A stretch of DNA of 37,406 nucleotides from MGBC120314 sp051880495 (lineage in GTDB: Bacteria > Bacillota > Clostridia > Lachnospirales > Lachnospiraceae): positions 1-37,406 of the forward strand of contig JBJEOB010000135.1 of the NCBI GenBank assembly GCA_051880495.1. Direction: 5' to 3'. Within the stretch, counting starts at the first letter, position 1; each line of letters begins with the position of its first letter. The notes under the pieces were generated by a model. The model had not been told where the DNA came from. It saw only the letters and a list, made by a program, of their open reading frames with translations, and searched no databases. Position numbers and translations under genes: made by a program. Below are positions 17,467 through 24,843 of the stretch, piece after piece.

Positions 17467-18165
17467 TTATACCGTTACCTTAGTACCGGAAAAATTACCT
17501 GTTAATGCATTAAGTATACTGTTTTCTTCATTAAGACCAAATACAAGAAGCGGAATTTTATTTTCCATACACAGTACCGAAGCAGCCATATCAATAACAC
17601 CAAGTTTTTTCTCAACAACCTCTTCAATAGAAATGCAGTCAAACTTCTTAGCATTTGGATTAAGCTTCGGGTCAGAATCATATACGCCATCTATCGACTT
17701 TGCAAGCAATATTGCTTGTGCGTCCATTTCTACAGCACGCAGAGCAACTCCTGTATCTGTTGAAAAATATGGATGCCCTGTCCCACCCGCAAAGAATACA
17801 ACCATTCCTTTTGAAAAATACTTATTGGCTCTGTCCTTTGAAAACAGTTTAGTAAAGCTGCCACATTCAAAAGGGGTAAGAACATTTGTCATTATACCAT
17901 TGCTTCTGAAAATCTCAGAAACATAAATACAATTCATTACAGTTGCAAGCATTCCTATCTGGTCGGCCTTAGTTCTGTCTATACTGTCATTGGAACGGCC
18001 TCTCCAATAATTACCACCGCCGATTACAATGCCGATTTCCATTCCTTTGTTAAGTAATTCCTTAACCTGTTTAGCAATATTATCAATTACGGCATCATTA
18101 TATTTACCGTCTTTGGCTAATGCTTCACCACTTAACTTAAGTATTACTCTCTTATACTGTTCCAT
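17467..18165 (-). CDS. pyrH: UMP kinase PyrH
   Basis: PyrH phosphorylates UMP to UDP and is a hexameric amino-acid-kinase-fold enzyme. The 232-residue product has KLSGEAL at the N-terminus, GIVIGGGNYWRGR, DQIGMLATVMN and the substrate segment GGTGHPYFSTDTGVALRAVE. Its ribosome binding site AAGGAG lies inside the last codons of the bactofilin gene and only three bases separate stop and start, so translation is probably coupled to the bactofilin. The rpsB-tsf pair commonly found before pyrH in bacteria is absent here. Confidence 0.97.
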   Translation of the reverse strand: MEQYKRVILKLSGEALAKDGKYNDAVIDNIAKQVKELLNKGMEIGIVIGGGNYWRGRSNDSIDRTKADQIGMLATVMNCIYVSEIFRSNGIMTNVLTPFECGSFTKLFSKDRANKYFSKGMVVFFAGGTGHPYFSTDTGVALRAVEMDAQAILLAKSIDGVYDSDPKLNPNAKKFDCISIEEVVEKKLGVIDMAASVLCMENKIPLLVFGLNEENSILNALTGNFSGTKVTV

Positions 18166-18168
18166 ATT

Positions 18169-20238
18169 CTAATTCTCCTTAAAAAATGCTGTAGGACTTA
18201 CATCGGCATAACACTGTGAACAACGGCCTTCAATTGCTGCACCATTATTAATCTGTACAGTCTTGGACTTAATATCTCCCATGACAATTGCCGCCGAATC
18301 AACAATTACCGGACCGTTGACATCAATATCACCTTTAATTGCTCCGGCAACCACTGCACTTGTACCTTTAATATTTCCTATAATAACTGAACCTTGTCCG
18401 ATTTTAACCGAACCGGTTGATTCAACATCACCACTGATATGGGCATTATTGGCAAATAATTCACCAACCTTGGAATTACCATAAATATTACCGCTGACAA
18501 CCATCTTGCCCTTACATGTAATATTTCCCTCAACAGTACCAAAGATATTAATTGAACCCTCAGCTTCAATATCACCCTTGATTGTAATTCCTTTTGTTAT
18601 TATCGCTGTATCTTCGCTATAATCATTTGCTGTATTCTCAGCCGCTTTAATTTCTTCCAATTTCTTTTCCTCTATTCTCTTCGCTTCAGCTGCTCTTCTC
18701 TCAGCTTCAAGTCGCTTTGCCTCTTCTGCCGCACGTTTTTCTTCTTCAAGACGCTTTGCTTCTTCGGCTGCAAGTCTTTCTTCCTCAAGTCGCTTTGCTT
18801 CTTCGGCTGCAAGCCTCTCTTCTTCAAGACGTTTTGCTTCCTCGGCTGCAAGTCTTTCTTCCTCAAGTCGCTTTGCTTCTTCGACTGCAAGCCTCTCTTC
18901 TTCAAGACGTTTTGCTTCCTCGGCTGCAAGTCTTTCTTCCTCAAGTCGCTTTGCTTCTTCAGCTGCAAGTCTCTCTTCTTCAAGACGTTTTGCTTCTTCG
19001 GCTGCAATTCTCTCTTCTTCAAGACGCTTTGCTTCCTCGGCTGCGCGCCTCTCTTCTTCAATTCTTGCAAGTTCTCTTTCAGTTTCTTCTGCTTCAAGCC
19101 GTTCAGCTTCCAGTCTTCTCGCTTCCTCTTCCTCCAGCTTCGCTTTTTTCTCAGCTTCATATCTTGCGAGTTCTCTTGCAGCTTCTTCTGCTTCAAGTCG
19201 TTCGGCTTCTAATGCAGCCATCCTTGATGCATCATATTGAGCCTGTTCTTCAATAATCTCAGGTTCAATTTCGTCAGGTAATACGTTCTTTGTTGCAGCA
19301 AGTTCTTTATTTTTCACTGTTTCCTTACTCTTTAGCCGTCTCCTGACAGCTAAGATTTCAGTATTATATGAATTTAACTTATTTTCAAGCTTTGATATTT
19401 CTGAATCAAGCCGGTCAATCTGGAGTTTTATGGATTTCTTTTCACCAATTGCAAGCACACCCAGCGTTGCTGCATATGCTTCCTTTTCAGTTCGTTCCTG
19501 CTTTAAATCATCATACTGCTCTATAATATTCTTTTTTGCAACAAGCAGTTTATTCAGGAATTCAACTTCTGCTTTCTGCTCATCTGTTTCTATTACATAT
19601 TCATCCAGATATGCCTTGACATAAGAATCATCTTCAGGCAATGTCTCCGGCGCAGGTTTCGTCTCATACTGCACATCCGCATCAACAACATCATCCGTAA
19701 CATCTATCCTGTCTATAGCCGCATCAAGCTGTGCTTCCACTTCCGACGATGATTCCAAAACATTTTCTTCCTGAAGAAGTTCCGGAACTGCCTCTTCTGT
19801 TACCTCTTCTTTTGCATCTAATGTATTAACAATAACATCATCCTCATCAGGATACTGACCTTCAAAATCAGCCTCATTAACCGGTTCAACATTCTCTGTA
19901 TTTTCGGTATACTCAGGTCTGTTATAACTTTCTCTGGCAATAGTCAGTTCATTTGTATATGATTTAACAAGCTCAGCAATATCAATATCCAGCGTATTTA
20001 CGTATTCATCCGATGCAAAATCATCTACAATTACACCAAGGCTTTTATTTTCCTGCTCATAATCGCTTTCTGTTTCTATATAGTCATCCTCATCCATATA
20101 TTCTGTATCATCAGTGCTTTCAGATTCAGACTTTTTTTCTTCAATTGGCTGTTCATCATCTACAAGCATTTCCTCATCTGAAACGAGTTCCGTAACTGCC
20201 TGGGAAATTTCTTTTTTTAAATCATCAAAAAAACCCAT
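18169..20238 (-). CDS. Large bactofilin with acidic N-terminus and repetitive charged stalk
   Basis: Bactofilins polymerise without nucleotide into filaments that position cell-wall enzymes. The bactofilin domain is the last 143 residues (about 547-689), a right-handed beta-helix pattern of short strands with G-x-I/V repeats: IKGDIEAEGSINIFGTVEG, then VSGNIYG, ISGDVES, IIGNIKG, and ending GAAIEGRCSQC. In front of it are an acidic region (about 1-220), a helical region (about 230-330) and an Ala/Glu/Arg stalk (about 340-530) holding eight 13-residue repeats. Ordinary bactofilins are 100-200 residues, so this is several times longer. No membrane helix or signal peptide is visible; it should be cytoplasmic. 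AGGAGG precedes the ATG. It follows the deacetylase closely and is coupled to pyrH. The link to wall enzymes is family knowledge; its client here is unknown. Confidence 0.88.
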   Translation of the reverse strand: MGFFDDLKKEISQAVTELVSDEEMLVDDEQPIEEKKSESESTDDTEYMDEDDYIETESDYEQENKSLGVIVDDFASDEYVNTLDIDIAELVKSYTNELTIARESYNRPEYTENTENVEPVNEADFEGQYPDEDDVIVNTLDAKEEVTEEAVPELLQEENVLESSSEVEAQLDAAIDRIDVTDDVVDADVQYETKPAPETLPEDDSYVKAYLDEYVIETDEQKAEVEFLNKLLVAKKNIIEQYDDLKQERTEKEAYAATLGVLAIGEKKSIKLQIDRLDSEISKLENKLNSYNTEILAVRRRLKSKETVKNKELAATKNVLPDEIEPEIIEEQAQYDASRMAALEAERLEAEEAARELARYEAEKKAKLEEEEARRLEAERLEAEETERELARIEEERRAAEEAKRLEEERIAAEEAKRLEEERLAAEEAKRLEEERLAAEEAKRLEEERLAVEEAKRLEEERLAAEEAKRLEEERLAAEEAKRLEEERLAAEEAKRLEEEKRAAEEAKRLEAERRAAEAKRIEEKKLEEIKAAENTANDYSEDTAIITKGITIKGDIEAEGSINIFGTVEGNITCKGKMVVSGNIYGNSKVGELFANNAHISGDVESTGSVKIGQGSVIIGNIKGTSAVVAGAIKGDIDVNGPVIVDSAAIVMGDIKSKTVQINNGAAIEGRCSQCYADVSPTAFFKEN
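18752..19063 (-). repeat. 39-bp tandem repeat (78-bp dimer periodicity) in the bactofilin stalk
   Basis: Eight units begin at 18752, 18791, 18830, 18869, 18908, 18947, 18986 and 19025, exactly 39 bases apart. Each codes for the 13-residue unit AEEAKRLEEERLA. Adjacent units differ at synonymous sites in an alternating way: 18791-18868 and 18869-18946 are 78-bp dimers that differ at one base (Ala to Val codon). That points to recent expansion by dimers. Confidence 0.93.
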
Positions 20239-20248
20239 CTGGCACCTC

Positions 20249-21214
20249 CTAGTTCTTTTTTGTATGTTGAATAGGAACTGAATCCTCCGTTATTGGTAGT
20301 AAAATAATATCATCCATTTCCAAAAAGTTTTCTAAAACAATTGGTAAGGCTGCAACTGTTGCATCTTTGTCACTTGCATCATGCATTAAAACAACAGAAT
20401 CCTGATGCTTTGCGACTCCTGTCATGATATTTTCAGCTATAACGCTTGCAGGATAACCATTACCTGTTGCGTCACCGGATGCAACATTCCAGTCAAAATA
20501 TGTAATTCCCTGTTCATCCAGGAAATCAATACAGTCCTGAACATTTATGTTCATAACCGTATTACTGGAGCCACCCGGAAAACGATATATTGACGGTCTT
20601 ACACCTGTTATATCATATAAATAATTTTGTAGTGAAATAACATCATTCTTATAAGCCTCTATATCACCATATATCTGATTATATATATGTGTATACGAAT
20701 GCATGGCCAGCGTATGTCCCTCTCTGACAATTCTGTTATATCTGTCCAATGAAGCCTTGTCATTTTTGGCAACAACAAAAAATGTTGCTTTAACATTATA
20801 TTCTTTAAGAATATCAAGAATTTCATCTGTATTATCACTAGGACCGTCATCAAATGTCAGATATACCTTTTTAAGACCATCCGGTGTATCATTTTCAGTA
20901 ATCTGTTCTGTATCATCAGGAAGAGCACCTGTATCCGTGTCATCAGGATTAACAGAATCATCTGTCATATCTGTCTGTTCCCCGATAACTTTTGGTTCTC
21001 CCGTCTGCTCGTTGGTTGCAACAAGTGTTTTGGCTGTTGCTGCCCTTAGATTAGCGAGTTCCTTCTCAAGCATTACAACCTTTACAGCCAGCATACCTGA
21101 TATTGTAACAGGAACAATAATAGCAACTATCACAAGACATATGATTATCTTTTTAATTTTGTTAATACGCCTTCTGCGGCGATTTTCTTCTTCAATATTT
21201 ACAATTGTTCCCAT
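20249..21214 (-). CDS. Membrane-anchored NodB-type polysaccharide (probably peptidoglycan) deacetylase
   Basis: This family removes N-acetyl groups from wall glycans, often giving lysozyme resistance. From the ATG at 21214 the protein has 321 residues: a short arginine-rich cytoplasmic start, a membrane helix (about 22-46), an acidic linker (about 70-112) and an extracellular NodB domain. All five NodB motifs are intact: TFDDGPS (Asp122, Asp123), HSYTH (metal His172, His176), RFPGGSSN (Arg211), DWNVASGD and LMHDASDK (His278). The frame is open to a TTG at 21253, which lacks a ribosome binding site; the one for the ATG is also weak (TTAGAG), so the start is uncertain. It is the first gene after a candidate promoter and ends ten bases before the bactofilin. 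The substrate as peptidoglycan is inferred from the family and the wall-related neighbours. Confidence 0.9.
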   Translation of the reverse strand: MGTIVNIEEENRRRRRINKIKKIIICLVIVAIIVPVTISGMLAVKVVMLEKELANLRAATAKTLVATNEQTGEPKVIGEQTDMTDDSVNPDDTDTGALPDDTEQITENDTPDGLKKVYLTFDDGPSDNTDEILDILKEYNVKATFFVVAKNDKASLDRYNRIVREGHTLAMHSYTHIYNQIYGDIEAYKNDVISLQNYLYDITGVRPSIYRFPGGSSNTVMNINVQDCIDFLDEQGITYFDWNVASGDATGNGYPASVIAENIMTGVAKHQDSVVLMHDASDKDATVAALPIVLENFLEMDDIILLPITEDSVPIQHTKKN

Positions 21215-21267
21215 AATATTATTCTCTAAATCTTTCAAATAATTATTCGACAATAATGCGCATAAAT

Positions 21268-21296
21268 ATTTTACACTAAAACGTCAACTTTAACAA
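21268..21296 (-). promoter_or_regulatory. Candidate promoter for the deacetylase-bactofilin-pyrH run
   Basis: Minus strand: TTGTTA at 21296-21291, a 17-base spacer, TAAAAT at 21273-21268. It lies in the 100-base gap after the pseudo-phosphoesterase gene, with a predicted start near 21261. A TTGACG also occurs inside the spacer but has no -10 at a good distance except the poor TATGCG. No strong terminator is visible just upstream. Confidence 0.55.
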
Positions 21297-21316
21297 CCAA
21301 TTTCTAAAATAATTTA

Positions 21317-22636
21317 TCATTTTGAATTAACAGCAAACTCTTTCATGATTTTATTACCCACAACGCCATACATATCATACGGATAAATTTCAATATAATA
21401 CCTGCCCGACAGCTCCAAATCAGACAAATTATATGTCTTTTGTTTATTCCTGCTGTATTGCGCTATATCGCTGTAGGTACATTCCTCTTTAACTATTTCT
21501 CCCTTACTGTTACGCAGGACAATTCTGTAAAAAAGGACGCCATCCTTATCTGTTGCCTGCGGAAAGCTTATGTTGACATGCGTATTATCAAAATCTAATA
21601 TGTCAATATAGGAATCCCTGAAAAATGATGGTGCATTACTCCATATTTCTTCCTTATCCTTACTGGTATACGCATAGGTATCCTTTTCTCCGGGATAAAC
21701 AATATGCTCCATAATGTCAGTTTCTTCAGGATTCATATACAAATTACCGGTATTAAGGTCCATTGTATACATTACAACTTTTCCGCTTCCATAAACCTCA
21801 ACAATCTTACACTGACTGACATTATTGATATTCTCGCCTATAATTTCCTTTGAAGTATCATAGCCGAATTCGTAATAGTTCATCCTGCCCTGGGTAATCA
21901 CACCCGTATTAACATATGTAGCATTTTTTTGAAAAACACTTCTCACGGTATTGGCAGGGCTTGCCGATGATGAAGCAAAATCTACAACGGTATCATATTT
22001 TTCAAGTACATTCATTATTGCATCACTTTCTGAAGTATACCAGCTCTCACTTCCCCAAAAGGTATCTTTTAAGGAAAGATACTGAAAAACAAATACCGGA
22101 CGGTTGTTGTACAATGTTGCTTTGTTTATCTCATTTTCAAGCCACTCTAATTTTGATTCATAAGATATATAAACAGGCGATAGAAAAATAAAATCGTAAC
22201 CATTAATCTTTACGTGCTTATCTTCAATTTTATTTTTTATGTCAGGGTCATCGACCTCATCTGTTTCACCAACCAGGAAATCAAGTTCACCCATTGTAGC
22301 GTAGAACTTACTTCCGTTTTTTAAATGTTCATTCACAAGCTTTTCAACTGCATCAAATGCATTCTTGGTTCCATCGCCTGTAAGATTTCCATTTATAATA
22401 AATGCATCCACTTTATCATACGCCATTTTTTCAGCGTAACTATATACACTGTCAATAAAATTGGTTAATCTCACACATGACTCGTCAAAAACGAAGCTTT
22501 TGGATGTAACTGCAAATCTGAGCACTACTTTATCTGAATTATTTTTTTCTGAAATATTTTTAAAAAATAACGCTGTAAAGGAAATTATCATAATAAGTAA
22601 TGATAATACGGATACATAAATCATCCTTTTTTTCAT
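21317..22636 (-). CDS. Membrane-anchored calcineurin-like phosphoesterase-fold protein, predicted inactive
   Basis: The 439-residue protein has an N-terminal signal anchor (about 5-26, after MKKR) and should lie outside the membrane. The rest follows the course of a calcineurin-like metallophosphoesterase: VLRFAVTS near 38, DAFIINGNLTGDGTKNAF near 78, FYATMGELDF near 111, PVFVFQYLSLKDTF near 180, VVDFASSSAS near 217 and TYVNTGVITQG near 240. At each place where the family binds metal the residues are changed (see findings), so I predict no phosphatase activity. A C-terminal beta-sandwich (about 345-439, resembling fibronectin type III) follows. AGGGTGG serves as ribosome binding site. The gene comes right after a terminator-like hairpin, with no promoter in between, so it may depend on readthrough from the TPR gene. 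The fold call rests on motif spacing by eye. Confidence 0.65.
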   Translation of the reverse strand: MKKRMIYVSVLSLLIMIISFTALFFKNISEKNNSDKVVLRFAVTSKSFVFDESCVRLTNFIDSVYSYAEKMAYDKVDAFIINGNLTGDGTKNAFDAVEKLVNEHLKNGSKFYATMGELDFLVGETDEVDDPDIKNKIEDKHVKINGYDFIFLSPVYISYESKLEWLENEINKATLYNNRPVFVFQYLSLKDTFWGSESWYTSESDAIMNVLEKYDTVVDFASSSASPANTVRSVFQKNATYVNTGVITQGRMNYYEFGYDTSKEIIGENINNVSQCKIVEVYGSGKVVMYTMDLNTGNLYMNPEETDIMEHIVYPGEKDTYAYTSKDKEEIWSNAPSFFRDSYIDILDFDNTHVNISFPQATDKDGVLFYRIVLRNSKGEIVKEECTYSDIAQYSRNKQKTYNLSDLELSGRYYIEIYPYDMYGVVGNKIMKEFAVNSK

Positions 22637-22652
22637 ATAAACACCACCCTGG

Positions 22653-22688
22653 AAAAATTATGCACCACAGCCTGTACCGTGGTGCATA
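22653..22688 (-). terminator. Intrinsic terminator after the second TPR gene
   Basis: On the minus strand TATGCACCAC pairs with GTGGTGCATA (10 bp, 22688-22679 with 22668-22659) around a 10-base loop, followed by AATTTTTCC. It begins seven bases after the stop of the TPR gene and ends just before the ribosome binding site of the phosphoesterase-like gene. Confidence 0.85.
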
Positions 22689-22694
22689 AACAAA

Positions 22695-24758
22695 TCAATC
22701 TTTTATTATTTTTTTGTAAGTATGTACTTTACCATTTAAAGTTCTTGTCAATGTCGAGTTATTCAGTAAATTATAACTGTTACTGTTGGTTCCGCTTTTG
22801 TATGACAAATTTCTTAAATCAATCGTGTTACCGTCAACAGATAGGATTGCATTTCCATTATCATAGACCAGTTTCACAAAAATATGATCTTCAAAACCAC
22901 CCTGGTCATTAACCTCTTTATCATTTGACGAATACCACTTATATTCTCCGACATATGCGATATATTTCTTTAATGTCTTTGTTATATTAGAAACATCTTT
23001 AAAATCCTTCGGCAATTCATTAAGTGAATCCAGGATTTCCTGTGTAACTTCCTTTTGCATTGCAGATAACGCATACTGATACAATGATTCCTGATATCTT
23101 TCTTCTGCATCCTGATAATCCTCTGCTTTTTGGAAGTATTCCTTAGCCTCCTCATAATTTAAGGAATTAAAAGACTTAGAAGCTAACATATAATAGCTGT
23201 GTTTAATCCATTCCTTACTGTCCTCATACTCCGGAATTTCTTCAAACATTTTAATAGCCTGTTCATATGACTGGTTTTCAAATTCTGCACGAGCTATCCT
23301 ATACTTTTCTTTTTCAACAAGCTTCTGTGCATCTTTATACTGACCGGCATTTAAGAACATATCAAGTGCAGTCTTGTAATCAGCATTTCCATCACTTATA
23401 ACACCAAGCTGATAATATGAATCACTGACAATTTTATCTGAATCCTGATATTTTTTACTATCCTTCAGCAAATCAATTGCGCCCTGGTAATCCTTTGCTT
23501 CATAAAGCTTTAAAGCTTTATTATAATTGATGATTACAGTATATTCTTCATCAAAAGAAATATCTGAATTATCGAGAAGCTTCTCTGCCTTTTCAAGGTC
23601 ACCTGCTTCAATCAGCACGGCAATCCATTCATTGTAACATTCTGTAATATCATTATCCTTACCGGAAAGCTCTTTGTATACATTAATTGCCTCTTCGTAT
23701 CTGCCTTCTGCTTTTAATGAATCAGCACATTTTCCCTTTGCCTCAATTAACATAGCCTGAGAGTTTTTGTAATTACCCAGTCTTGAAAATACAGTAACAG
23801 CATTCTCATACTGACCATTTGTAAAAAATGCTGTTCCACGATTATAATCTGATATCTGTTTATATTTCTTTATTGAAATTATGGCAACAGCAGCTAATAT
23901 TGCAATAACAGCAATAATCAGAGTCATTTTAACCGGTTTTGGCATCGGCTTTTTAACTTTTTTACTTTTTCCCGAACTGTTTTCATTAGAACTGTATTGG
24001 TCAATTTCAACAGTCTGGTTCTGTTCCGGTTTAGTCTCTGTTTTCACATCTGCAGCTTCTTCTTTGACGCTTTCAGCTTTAACCGGTTCCTCTTTGACTG
24101 GTTCTTCTTTGACAGGTGCTTCTTTAACCGGTTCTTCTTTAACTTGTTCCTCTTTAACCGGTTCTTCAGGCTGTTTTGTTTCAAATGAAGCTGTTATTGA
24201 AGTACCCTCATCATTACTGATGTTTAAAGAGGAAAAACCTATATCTTCAATCGTTTCAGGAAGGTTCTCAACTACAGGTGCTTTTGTTGTTTCCGTTTCA
24301 TTATCTCCGGCTGTATCATCCTCTTCTTCATACGGAACCTCAGGTGCCATTTCAATAATTACCTCTTCGTGTGAACCAATCTTTCTGGTCTTTTCATTCC
24401 AATAGTAATTATCTTCAAGTTCAACATCCGTAATGGTAACAGCAAAGCTTGAAATATCATCGGTAGGGCATGCAATAAGCTTATTCTGTCCAAATTCTCC
24501 TGCCTGTGCAACATTTAAATCACTGTATTTGTAATCCTTTATTGTACCCAGAAGTTTTGAGCCTTCACCAAAGCAGGAAATCTTTACCGTAATCTCTAAA
24601 ACTGTATGCTGGCAATTGTTAACAAACTCGTTGACAAATACTTTGCGATTCGTAACCGTATCCTTATAAATTGTTGTCTTTACGGCAGCTACAGGACAAT
24701 TGTTTACCTGTGCTCTCTGCATTATAATTTTTATTGCCTTAAATCTCTGCTGATCCAT
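22695..24758 (-). CDS. Single-span membrane TPR protein with N-terminal beta domain (paralogue 2)
   Basis: I do not recognise a named family for the whole protein. The ATG at 24758 (MDQQRFKAIKIIMQRAQ) is preferred over the upstream Met codons because GGAG lies nine bases before it; this gives 687 residues. Visible parts are a domain that looks all-beta (about 15-125, with Cys21-Pro-Val and Cys62) and an acidic linker with seven KEEPV-type pentapeptides (about 200-234). A basic stretch KSKKVKKPMPKPVK precedes a membrane helix (about 277-296). TPR-like repeats of the form Y-x-A-x-x-x-Y/F-x-x-L-G-x-Y-x-D-S follow (about 303-590), then a C-terminal domain opening with YIAYVGEYKW. Positive residues before the helix put the N-terminus inside and the TPR part outside. 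The N- and C-terminal domains match those of the next protein upstream. The function is unknown; scaffold or sensor roles are guesses. Confidence 0.85.
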   Translation of the reverse strand: MDQQRFKAIKIIMQRAQVNNCPVAAVKTTIYKDTVTNRKVFVNEFVNNCQHTVLEITVKISCFGEGSKLLGTIKDYKYSDLNVAQAGEFGQNKLIACPTDDISSFAVTITDVELEDNYYWNEKTRKIGSHEEVIIEMAPEVPYEEEDDTAGDNETETTKAPVVENLPETIEDIGFSSLNISNDEGTSITASFETKQPEEPVKEEQVKEEPVKEAPVKEEPVKEEPVKAESVKEEAADVKTETKPEQNQTVEIDQYSSNENSSGKSKKVKKPMPKPVKMTLIIAVIAILAAVAIISIKKYKQISDYNRGTAFFTNGQYENAVTVFSRLGNYKNSQAMLIEAKGKCADSLKAEGRYEEAINVYKELSGKDNDITECYNEWIAVLIEAGDLEKAEKLLDNSDISFDEEYTVIINYNKALKLYEAKDYQGAIDLLKDSKKYQDSDKIVSDSYYQLGVISDGNADYKTALDMFLNAGQYKDAQKLVEKEKYRIARAEFENQSYEQAIKMFEEIPEYEDSKEWIKHSYYMLASKSFNSLNYEEAKEYFQKAEDYQDAEERYQESLYQYALSAMQKEVTQEILDSLNELPKDFKDVSNITKTLKKYIAYVGEYKWYSSNDKEVNDQGGFEDHIFVKLVYDNGNAILSVDGNTIDLRNLSYKSGTNSNSYNLLNNSTLTRTLNGKVHTYKKIIKD
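24061..24170 (-). repeat. 15-bp tandem repeat coding for KEEPV pentapeptides
   Basis: The minus strand repeats a 15-base unit coding for VKEEP-type pentapeptides about seven times in the linker of the TPR protein (KEEQV, KEEPV, KEAPV, KEEPV, KEEPV, KAESV, KEE). Such Pro/Glu/Lys linkers are usually extended and flexible and act as spacers next to a membrane helix. Confidence 0.8.
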
Positions 24759-24790
24759 AATCCACTTCTCCATTCCAGTTATTATATGCC

Positions 24791-24826
24791 AAAAAGACAT
24801 ATCCGATTTGTCAAATATGTCTTTTT
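24791..24826 (-). terminator. Hairpin terminator between the two TPR genes
   Basis: AAAAAGACATAT and ATATGTCTTTTT form a perfect 12-bp stem (24815-24826 with 24791-24802) around a 12-base loop. The A5/T5 ends make it readable as an intrinsic terminator from either strand. It lies in the 85-base gap between the two paralogues, 17 bases after the first one's stop. The minus-strand loop contains TTGACA. Confidence 0.75.
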
Positions 24827-24843
24827 AATCAATCAATACAATT

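Noticed and set aside
18752..19063. Regular direct repeats that could suggest a CRISPR array (also 4056-4423)
   Set aside because: Units are adjacent with no unique spacers, are in frame within a coding gene, and there are no cas genes.
18717..19256. Plus-strand open frame rich in Leu/Gln over the bactofilin stalk, and the minus-strand frame 18672-19196
   Set aside because: Both are shadows of the 39-bp repeat, whose unit length is divisible by three. The bactofilin frame has the recognisable domain, start and ribosome binding site.
21317..22636. Calling the phosphoesterase-like protein an active phosphatase or nuclease
   Set aside because: None of the five metal motifs keeps its ligands, so the active call is not supported; only the fold is.
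24781..24814. TTGACA plus TATAAT as a promoter for TPR paralogue 2
   Set aside because: Each hexamer is perfect, but the spacer is 22 bases, well beyond the 16-18 that works for SigA, and TTGACA lies in a terminator loop. The -10 alone could still act with a poor -35, so this was not entered as a feature.
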